The notes beneath the pieces are model-generated. The model did no database searches. It saw nothing but the letters and a program-made list of their open reading frames with translations, and was not told where the DNA came from. Made by a program: the position numbers and the translations under genes. A stretch of 19,819 nt of DNA, from NCBI GenBank assembly GCA_019237175.1, contig JAFAHP010000743.1, positions 1-19,819 of the forward strand, read 5' to 3'. The stretch's first letter is position 1; each line of letters starts with the position of its first letter. Shown here piece after piece: positions 14,454-19,819 of the stretch. This DNA comes from Alphaproteobacteria bacterium (GTDB lineage Bacteria > Pseudomonadota > Alphaproteobacteria > ATCC43930 > CGMCC-115725).

Positions 14454-15662
14454 ATGACGGAGACTCGGCCGGGGCCGCTCACGGGCATCAGGGTCGTCGA
14501 TCTGACGACCGTCGTCCTGGGGCCGCTCGCAACGCAGATCCTCGGGGATCTCGGCGCTGACGTGATCAAGATCGAATCGCCCGACGGCGACATCATGCGC
14601 TACGCCGGACCGTCGCGGCACCGCGACATGGGCCATGTCTTTCTGAACCTCAATCGCAACAAGCGCTCGCTGTGCCTTGACCTGAAGCGTCCTGAGGCCG
14701 TCGAAGCGCTGCTGGCGCTGGTGCGGCGGAGCGACGTCTTCATGCACAACATGCGCCCACAAGCGATCTTGCGGCTCGGCTTCGCCTATGACCGGCTGCG
14801 CGCCGTCAATCCCCGGCTCATCTATTGCGCAGCGCACGGTTACGGTCAGAACGGGCCGCTCGCCGACCGGCCGGCTTTTGACGACATCATCCAGGGGGCG
14901 AGCGGTTTTGTCGCGCTGGAAGAGGCGACAGGCGGCGAGGCGCGCTTTGTCCCGACCTTGGTCGGCGACAAAACCGTCGGTCTGACCATGGCCTACGCGG
15001 TTATGGCAGCGCTGCTGCAGCGCGAGCGAACCGGCGAAGGGCAGGCGGTCGAGGTGCCGATGCTCGAAACCATGACCGCTTTCATCATGGCCGAGCATAT
15101 GGGCGGGCTGACCTTCGAGCCGCCATTGGGCCCGCCGGGTTACTCGCGGATGCTGGCTCCCGACCGGCGGCCACATCGCACCGCCGACGGTCATATTTGC
15201 GTCCTGCCCTATACCGACCGGCACTGGCGCGATTTTTTTCGCGTCGCGGGCCGGCCCGAGTTGGCCGACGACCCGCGCCTTGCCAACGCGCAGACTCGCG
15301 CCCGCCACGTCGCCGAGCTTTACGCGCTGATCGCCGAGTGTGTGCGCGGCAATAACACCGCCTATTGGCTTGCCAAGCTCAAATCCGCCGATATTCCGTG
15401 CGGGCCGGTCAACCCGCTTGCCCGGTTACCTGACGACGAGCAGCTTTGCGCGGTCGATTTCTTTCCGATCACCGAACATCCCAGCGAAGGCCGCATCCGC
15501 ACCGTACGTCCGCCGGTACGCTTTGGCGCCGCCGACTGCAGCTTGCGCCGCCCGGCCCCGCGTTTGGGCGAGCACTCGCGCGAGATCCTGCGGGAATTGG
15601 GGCTCGGCGAGGCCGAGATCGACGCGTTGGTCGCGCGCAAGGCCGCGATCGCCGCGGCGTAG
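14454..15662 (+). CDS. Class III (CaiB/BaiF/Frc) CoA-transferase
   Basis: It moves CoA between a carboxylic acid and an acyl-CoA in the cytoplasm. The 402-residue product opens with the family start GPLTGIRVVDLTTVVLGP and LGDLGADVIKIE, followed by NRNKRSLCLDLK and SDVFMHNMRPQAILRLG. The catalytic aspartate is D143 in RPAFDDIIQGASG. The C-terminal half has the GEGQAVEVPMLETM and ADIPCGPVNPLARL elements. The length is normal (380-430). The sequence does not tell the substrate; succinate, formate, oxalate and hydroxyacid substrates all occur in the family. The ATG at 14454 has a GAGG 8 nt upstream. The aconitase-X-like gene follows after 6 bp, so the pair is probably co-transcribed and metabolically linked. 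Confidence 0.93.
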   Translation: MTETRPGPLTGIRVVDLTTVVLGPLATQILGDLGADVIKIESPDGDIMRYAGPSRHRDMGHVFLNLNRNKRSLCLDLKRPEAVEALLALVRRSDVFMHNMRPQAILRLGFAYDRLRAVNPRLIYCAAHGYGQNGPLADRPAFDDIIQGASGFVALEEATGGEARFVPTLVGDKTVGLTMAYAVMAALLQRERTGEGQAVEVPMLETMTAFIMAEHMGGLTFEPPLGPPGYSRMLAPDRRPHRTADGHICVLPYTDRHWRDFFRVAGRPELADDPRLANAQTRARHVAELYALIAECVRGNNTAYWLAKLKSADIPCGPVNPLARLPDDEQLCAVDFFPITEHPSEGRIRTVRPPVRFGAADCSLRRPAPRLGEHSREILRELGLGEAEIDALVARKAAIAAA

Positions 15663-15668
15663 ACAGGC

Positions 15669-16901
15669 ATGCGTCTCAGCGAGGAAGAGCAGGCGATGCT
15701 CGCCGGCGAAATGGGCGCGGTAAGACGCTGGGCGATCAGCCATCAGATCGCGGTCGGCGAGTTTTTTGACGCTGCCGATTTTGTTCCGGTGAGCCAAGCT
15801 CACATCATGGCTGACACCGAGTCGCTGGGCGAAGCCGGGGTGTGTTTTCTCGAAGGGCTCGCCGCCGCCCCCGAAGCCCTGCGGCGGGTGCGGGTGCCAA
15901 CGATTACCAACCCGCGCGGCATCGATTTTGCGGTCTATCGCCGGCTCGGGCAAAGCGAGTGGATGGCCGCGCTCGAACGGCGCGCGCTCGAGGCCCTGCG
16001 CGCCTTGGGTGTGCTGATGACTGACACCTGCATTAATTATCAGACAATCATGGCCCCGCTCAGGGGCGATCATCTCGCCTATGGCGACACCGGGGTCGTC
16101 ATCTATGCGAACAGCGTGCTGGGCGGGCGCAGCAATTTCGAGGGTGGGCCATCGGCTTTGGCCGCGGCACTGACCGGCCGTACCCCGCGTTACGCTTATC
16201 ATCTCGAAGAATTCCGGTGCGCCACCCGGCGCTTCCGGCTCACTGAGACCCCGCGCGACCTCGCCGAATGGGGGGCGGCCGGCGGCCTTGTCGGCGAGGC
16301 TTGCGGCTCCTACTGGCAGGTGCCGGTTATCGAGGGTGTAGATCGAGTTCCCAATTCTGATGCGCTGAAGCATTTTGGTGCGTCGGCGGCAAGCTTCGGC
16401 TCGGTCGCGCTGTTTCACATGCCGGGAATCACCGCGGAGGAGACGGTTTTTGCCGGTGCACCGCCGCAAGCCGTCACGATCACCCGCGCCGAGATCGACG
16501 GCTTTCTCGCCCGTTATGCAGCGCCCGGCGACAAGCTCGACGTCGTCGTGTTTGGTGCGCCGCAATTGTCGTTGTTCGAAATCGAAAGGGTGGCGGAAAC
16601 GCTCGACGGCCGGCACATTCACCCCGACATCACCCTGCTTGTCACGACCTCGCCCGAGGTCAAGCATGCGGCCGACCGCATGGGTCTGACGCAGCGCATC
16701 GAGACGGCCGGGGCGGTGGTCGCCGCGGGCATCTGCTTTTACCAGAGCTATGCCCGCGAAATGGCCGAGGCGATGGGCTGGATCCGGCTGATGACCAATT
16801 CGGCAAAGCTCGTCAACATCATCGCCGGGTACGGCTACAAGCCGACATTGGCCAGTCTTGAGCGCTGTATTGACTCCGCCGTCACCGGGCGGGTGCTATA
16901 G
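15669..16901 (+). CDS. Aconitase X (AcnX/DUF521) large-subunit homologue, stand-alone
   Basis: AcnX enzymes are Fe-S dehydratases; tested members are cis-3-hydroxy-L-proline dehydratases and archaeal phosphomevalonate dehydratases. The 410-residue product has the family landmarks: SQAHIMADTESLGEAG (42-57), the region VLMTDTCINYQTIMAP with C121, then HLAYGDTGVVIYANSVLGG and SALAAALTGRTPRYAYHLEE. Further cysteines in EFRCATRR, GEACGSYW and AGICFYQ could help bind a cluster. Two things are odd. The small swivelling subunit (DUF126, about 130 aa) that normally neighbours or is fused to the large one is not in this window. Where I recall a Glu-Ser-Ser-Ala pattern in studied members, this one reads YGDTGVV. 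It may therefore have a different substrate. It sits between a CoA-transferase and a TetR gene. Confidence 0.85.
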   Translation: MRLSEEEQAMLAGEMGAVRRWAISHQIAVGEFFDAADFVPVSQAHIMADTESLGEAGVCFLEGLAAAPEALRRVRVPTITNPRGIDFAVYRRLGQSEWMAALERRALEALRALGVLMTDTCINYQTIMAPLRGDHLAYGDTGVVIYANSVLGGRSNFEGGPSALAAALTGRTPRYAYHLEEFRCATRRFRLTETPRDLAEWGAAGGLVGEACGSYWQVPVIEGVDRVPNSDALKHFGASAASFGSVALFHMPGITAEETVFAGAPPQAVTITRAEIDGFLARYAAPGDKLDVVVFGAPQLSLFEIERVAETLDGRHIHPDITLLVTTSPEVKHAADRMGLTQRIETAGAVVAAGICFYQSYAREMAEAMGWIRLMTNSAKLVNIIAGYGYKPTLASLERCIDSAVTGRVL

Positions 16902-16913
16902 AGCGCCGCGGCG

Positions 16914-17615
16914 ATGAGGATGGGTCGGCGAGAGGCTTGGGAGGGAAGGATCCGCGTCGCAGGTCAGCACGTGCAGGCTCCGCGGCGCAAGCCTCGGGGC
17001 CTCGGTCACGAGCGCTATGACGAGATCCTGACCGCGGCCAAAGAGCTCTTTATCGCCGAGGGTTTTGCGACGGTAACCACGCGCAAGCTGGCAAAGCGCG
17101 TCGGGCTCTCGCAAACCGGGCTCTATGTCTATTTCAAGAACAAGGAAGAAATTCTCGACGCGCTTTGCCAGCGGACGTTTTCCCGCTTGGGGGAGCGATT
17201 GCGGCAGGTGGCGGCGGATGCGCCGCCATCACTCGCGCTCTTCAGACGGCTGGTGGAGGGATACATCGAATTCGGGATCGAGAATCCTGGCGAATATATG
17301 CTGACCTTCATGGTCGCCGGCAGCGGTGCGAAAGCGCCTCGTGAACAGGATCTGTCCCTGCCGCTTGAGGATCAGGGACCGGGTATGCAGGCTTTTCTGT
17401 TGTTCCGCGAGCAGCTTGCCAGGCTCGGCGATGCGGGGCTGCTCAAGCCGCTCGATCCGACGCTCGCAACCCAAGTGGTCCACATGGCGATGCACGGTGT
17501 CGTTGCACTCCTGATCGCCCGGCCGCATTTCGGTTGGAGCAGTCGCCATCTGCTCGTCGATACGCTGGTCGACACACTACTCTCGGGGCTGGCACGATCC
17601 AATTCGACCTCCTGA
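16914..17615 (+). CDS. TetR/AcrR-family transcriptional regulator
   Basis: The 233-residue product has an N-terminal helix-turn-helix (about 37-85): YDEILTAAKELFIAEGFATV, then TTRKLAKRVGLSQTGLYVYFKNKEEIL, the classic TetR signature. The C-terminal part is helical and of the WHG-like ligand-binding type (LVEGYIEFGIENPGEYMLTFM). The first 30 or so residues are basic and unusual, so a later start such as GTG 16971 is possible. It begins 12 bp after the AcnX-like gene, on the same strand. Five base pairs after its stop comes a perfect 13-bp inverted repeat around a promoter for the molybdenum hydroxylase genes, the likely operator. The ligand is probably the hydroxylase substrate or a product of the CoA-transferase/AcnX pair; this is inference. 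Confidence 0.93.
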   Translation: MRMGRREAWEGRIRVAGQHVQAPRRKPRGLGHERYDEILTAAKELFIAEGFATVTTRKLAKRVGLSQTGLYVYFKNKEEILDALCQRTFSRLGERLRQVAADAPPSLALFRRLVEGYIEFGIENPGEYMLTFMVAGSGAKAPREQDLSLPLEDQGPGMQAFLLFREQLARLGDAGLLKPLDPTLATQVVHMAMHGVVALLIARPHFGWSSRHLLVDTLVDTLLSGLARSNSTS

Positions 17616-17619
17616 AAGT

Positions 17620-17660
17620 GGATATATGTTCATTGACAACTGATCACTGAACATATATCC
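17620..17660. promoter_or_regulatory. Perfect 13-bp inverted repeat, probable TetR operator
   Basis: GGATATATGTTCA at 17620-17632 is repeated in inverse as TGAACATATATCC at 17648-17660, with a 15-nt spacer that contains TTGACA and the palindrome TGATCA. It starts 5 bp after the tetR stop and ends 26 bp before the Fe-S subunit ATG. The AT-rich arms stand out in this GC-rich DNA. There is no T-run, so it is not a terminator. A binding site for the adjacent TetR is the best reading. Confidence 0.8.
17633..17659 (+). promoter_or_regulatory. Promoter of the molybdenum hydroxylase operon
   Basis: A perfect -35 TTGACA (17633-17638) lies in the spacer of the inverted repeat. The right arm supplies the -10: TATATC (17654-17659) with a 15-nt spacing, or TATCCC (17656-17661) with 17 nt. 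A repressor on the repeat would cover both elements. A strong ribosome-binding site, AAGGAGG (17672-17678), follows before the ATG at 17686. Confidence 0.65.
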
Positions 17661-17685
17661 CGTCGCGAGCCAAGGAGGCCGCCCC

Positions 17686-18165
17686 ATGATGTCGGTCAAT
17701 GTCAACGGCGAGGACCACACCCTCGAAATCGATCCGTCGATGCCGCTGCTGTGGGTATTGCGCGACGAACTCGGTCTCACAGGGACCAAGTATGGTTGTG
17801 GTCAAGGAATCTGCGGCGCGTGTACCGTGCATATCGATGGCGTGGCAGCCCGTTCTTGCACCCTTGCGGCGGAACGGGCGCGTGGACGGCGGATTGTTAC
17901 GATCGAAGGGCTGGCGGCGAGCGCCGGCTTGCCAACAGGCGAGCCGCACCCGGTGCAGCGGGCGTGGATCTCGGTTCAAGTCCCGCAATGCGGCTATTGC
18001 CAGTCGGGCATGATCATGGCGGCTGCCGCATTGCTCGCACGGCACGCCGCGCCGACTGAGGCGGAAATCAACGCCGCCATCACCAATCTTTGCCGCTGCG
18101 GCACCTATCCTCGGGTTCGGCGGGCGTTGCATGCGCTCGCCGCGCGGCGAGAGGCTGGGCGATGA
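17686..18165 (+). CDS. (2Fe-2S)-binding subunit of a xanthine dehydrogenase-family oxidoreductase (isoquinoline 1-oxidoreductase alpha-like)
   Basis: It passes electrons from the molybdenum site through two 2Fe-2S clusters. The 159-residue product has the plant-type ferredoxin motif GCGQGICGACTVHIDG with C38, C43, C46 and C58, and the C-terminal cluster motif QCGYCQSGM (C102, C105) and CRCGTY (C136, C138). All eight cysteines are present and the length is typical (150-165). The ATG at 17686 has AAGGAGG 7 nt upstream; a second in-frame ATG at 17689 follows. The stop overlaps the start of the molybdopterin subunit as ATGA, so the two are coupled. No FAD subunit gene is seen, which fits the IorAB-type two-subunit branch. 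Expression is probably controlled by the operator just upstream. Confidence 0.95.
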   Translation: MMSVNVNGEDHTLEIDPSMPLLWVLRDELGLTGTKYGCGQGICGACTVHIDGVAARSCTLAAERARGRRIVTIEGLAASAGLPTGEPHPVQRAWISVQVPQCGYCQSGMIMAAAALLARHAAPTEAEINAAITNLCRCGTYPRVRRALHALAARREAGR

Positions 18166-19819
18166 AGCGCCGGTATTTTCTGCTGGGCGGTGCTGCGGCG
18201 ATCGGCGGCCTCGGCGTCGGCTACCATGTCAGAACCGAAGGGTTTGCCGCGCACGCTCATGCGCTCGTCGAAGAACCGGGTGAGACCCTGTTGGCGGGTT
18301 GGGTCAAGATCGCCAGCGACGGCGTTGTGACAGTCTATGTGCCGAGCGTCGATGTCGGCCAGGGCTCGCAAACTGCGCTCGCGATGATGCTCGCCGAGGA
18401 GCTCGACGCGGACTGGTCGAAGGTCAAGGTTTGCCAGGCGCCGACGGAGGCCGCCTTTGCCGATCATTTTTTGGCAGAAGGCTGGGTGCTACACGGCCGG
18501 CCGTTGCCGCCGGTCGTCGATGCTGCCGCCGAGGCAATTTTTGCCGAAGTCGCGCGTTTCATGAATTTGCAGATGACCGGAGGCTCAACCGCGATCCGTT
18601 TCACGGGTCAGTTCGGCATGCGTATCGTCGGTGCCGCAGCCAGGCAGATGTTGGCCGAGGCCGCCGCGCGACGCTGGCAGGTCGATCCGCGGACAGTCGT
18701 CACGGCGGCCGGGGTCGCCTCCCACCCTGCGAGCGGTCAAAGCATGTCCTATGCCGCGCTCGCCGCTGAAGCGGCACAATTTGCCGTGCCTTCACGTCCC
18801 CGACTCAAATCGCCGCTCAACTTCAAGCTGATCGGGACTTCGCCGCAGCGGCTCGACATTCCGGCGAAGGTCACCGGCGCGGCCAAATACGGCATCGACG
18901 TCCGAGTGCCGGAGATGCGTTACGCAGCGGTGAAGGCTGCGCCGGTTCACGGCGGCAGGCTGCTCGCCGTCGATCCCGCACCGGCGCTTGCTATTCCCGA
19001 AGTCGAACAAGTCCTTAAATTACCCAATGCCGTAGCCGTCGTGGCGCGCAGCTGGTGGCGGGCGCAGCAGTCGATCGCCGCGCTTGTGCCCCATTTTTCC
19101 GATGGCGGCAACGGTTCGGTCTCGACTGCATCTATTTACCAGCAGCACGACCAGGCGCTGCGCGGCGAAAGCTCGGTGCAGCTCACGGTTGGCGACGCCG
19201 ACGCGGTAATCGCCGCGGCGCCTCCAGCGCGGCGTGTCGAAGCGACGTATCGCGTCCCCTTTCTTCACCATGCCGCGCTCGAGCCGATCAATGCGATGGC
19301 TCAACTCGTCGGCGGCAAGCTGCGGGTTTGGGCGGGGGAGCGCGAACCGCTGGCGGCCAAAATGAAGCTGGCAGAGCTCGCCGGCCTCGATAGTGGTGAT
19401 GTTGCGATCAACGCTATGCCGCTCGGCGGCGCGTTCGGGCGGCGCTCGGTGCACGCGTCGCATTCGGGCTTCCACCTCGAACAGATTGCCGCCCTCGCCA
19501 AAGCGACAGCGCCGCATCCGGTGAAGATGATCTGGAGCCGCGAGGAAGATTTTGCGCAAGGCGCCTATCGGCCGCAGCTGTCGACGCACATTCGGGCGGC
19601 TCTCGGACGCGACGGCAAGCCACTGGCGTGGTCGCAGATCTATATCGAAGGAGCGCCGTCGCGTGTCACGGACGCGATCGAGCTCCCCTATGCGATCCCG
19701 AACCAGTCGATCCGGTCGGTAAAGAGCCCGGTGCCGGTTCGCCAAGGGTCTTGGCGCAGCGTCAACAGCTCCCAGCACGGTTTCTGGACCGAGAGCTTTA
19801 TCGACGAACTGGCCCACAC
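18162..19819 (+). CDS. Molybdopterin-binding subunit of a xanthine dehydrogenase-family oxidoreductase (isoquinoline 1-oxidoreductase beta-like), cut by the right edge
   Basis: The frame is open from ATG 18162 to the window end: 552 residues of a protein usually about 700-750 long. The N-terminus MKRRYFLLGGAAAIGGLGVG has the twin-arginine pair at 3-4, Phe and a hydrophobic core, a Tat signal typical of the IorB branch, so the folded complex acts in the periplasm. Later motifs are VPSVDVGQGSQTALAMMLAEEL, TGGSTAIRFTGQFGMRIVGAAARQML, IPAKVTGAAKYGIDV, FLHHAALEPINAMA and the molybdopterin-contacting GGAFGRR (422-428). The family hydroxylates N-heterocycles or oxidises aldehydes; the substrate is not readable here. 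The catalytic Glu near the C-terminus lies beyond the edge. The start overlaps the Fe-S subunit stop as ATGA. Confidence 0.93.
   Translation, partial: MKRRYFLLGGAAAIGGLGVGYHVRTEGFAAHAHALVEEPGETLLAGWVKIASDGVVTVYVPSVDVGQGSQTALAMMLAEELDADWSKVKVCQAPTEAAFADHFLAEGWVLHGRPLPPVVDAAAEAIFAEVARFMNLQMTGGSTAIRFTGQFGMRIVGAAARQMLAEAAARRWQVDPRTVVTAAGVASHPASGQSMSYAALAAEAAQFAVPSRPRLKSPLNFKLIGTSPQRLDIPAKVTGAAKYGIDVRVPEMRYAAVKAAPVHGGRLLAVDPAPALAIPEVEQVLKLPNAVAVVARSWWRAQQSIAALVPHFSDGGNGSVSTASIYQQHDQALRGESSVQLTVGDADAVIAAAPPARRVEATYRVPFLHHAALEPINAMAQLVGGKLRVWAGEREPLAAKMKLAELAGLDSGDVAINAMPLGGAFGRRSVHASHSGFHLEQIAALAKATAPHPVKMIWSREEDFAQGAYRPQLSTHIRAALGRDGKPLAWSQIYIEGAPSRVTDAIELPYAIPNQSIRSVKSPVPVRQGSWRSVNSSQHGFWTESFIDELAH

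Noticed and set aside
17633..17647. FNR-type box inside the tetR/hydroxylase inverted repeat (TTGAC...GATCA)
   Set aside because: The half-site spacing is off by one relative to TTGA-N6-TCAA and the final A is missing. The TTGACA is better read as a -35.
19020..19817. Minus-strand open frame of 265 codons at the right edge
   Set aside because: It lies opposite the molybdopterin subunit, whose motifs continue unbroken through the region.

Overview
The window is high-GC DNA (GC-rich third codon positions, GTG starts, long antisense open frames) with the gene content of an alphaproteobacterium. The best evidence is the block pckA // chvI-chvG-hprK-rapZ-EIIA(Man)-HPr-EI, an arrangement typical of Alphaproteobacteria. 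A Rhodospirillales-like or deep Rhizobiales-like host is likely, but the genus cannot be fixed from the sequence. No rRNA, tRNA, CRISPR array or intact insertion sequence was seen.

Region 1 (1-622) is debris. It holds the tail of a gene entering from the left edge and a broken, chimeric gene: the head of an ABC substrate-binding protein with an internal stop, running in frame into the tail of an isopropylmalate/isocitrate-type dehydrogenase. Region 2 (649-3729, minus strand) holds a protein of unknown function, PEP carboxykinase (pckA) and a HugZ-like PNPOx/DUF2470 protein.

Region 3 (3927-10277, plus strand) is a tightly packed operon: response regulator ChvI, sensor kinase ChvG, short HPr kinase, RapZ, EIIA-Man, HPr and Enzyme I. 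No sugar permease (EIIB/EIIC) is encoded here, so this PTS is probably regulatory: EI phosphorylates HPr on His, HPr passes phosphate to EIIA, and HprK modifies HPr on Ser. ChvG/ChvI and the adjacent pckA tie it to control of central carbon metabolism. Region 4 (10351-12638) holds two NAD-metabolism enzymes, aspartate dehydrogenase (nadX) and nicotinamidase (pncA), and a convergent RRM RNA-binding protein. Region 5 (12639-14153) has a hairpin-rich intergenic stretch, a PuuE-like polysaccharide deacetylase family protein and a small unknown protein.

Region 6 (14154-19819) is the most unusual. A leader with an FNR/FixK-like box and a 29-codon ORF ending in a terminator-like hairpin precedes a class III CoA-transferase, an aconitase-X large-subunit homologue without its usual small subunit, and a TetR regulator. 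Directly after tetR, a perfect 13-bp inverted repeat encloses a promoter for a two-gene molybdenum hydroxylase (2Fe-2S subunit plus Tat-exported molybdopterin subunit), which runs off the right edge. The simplest reading is a small-molecule catabolic locus with TetR-controlled, periplasm-facing oxidation and a CoA-transferase/dehydratase pair of unknown substrate.
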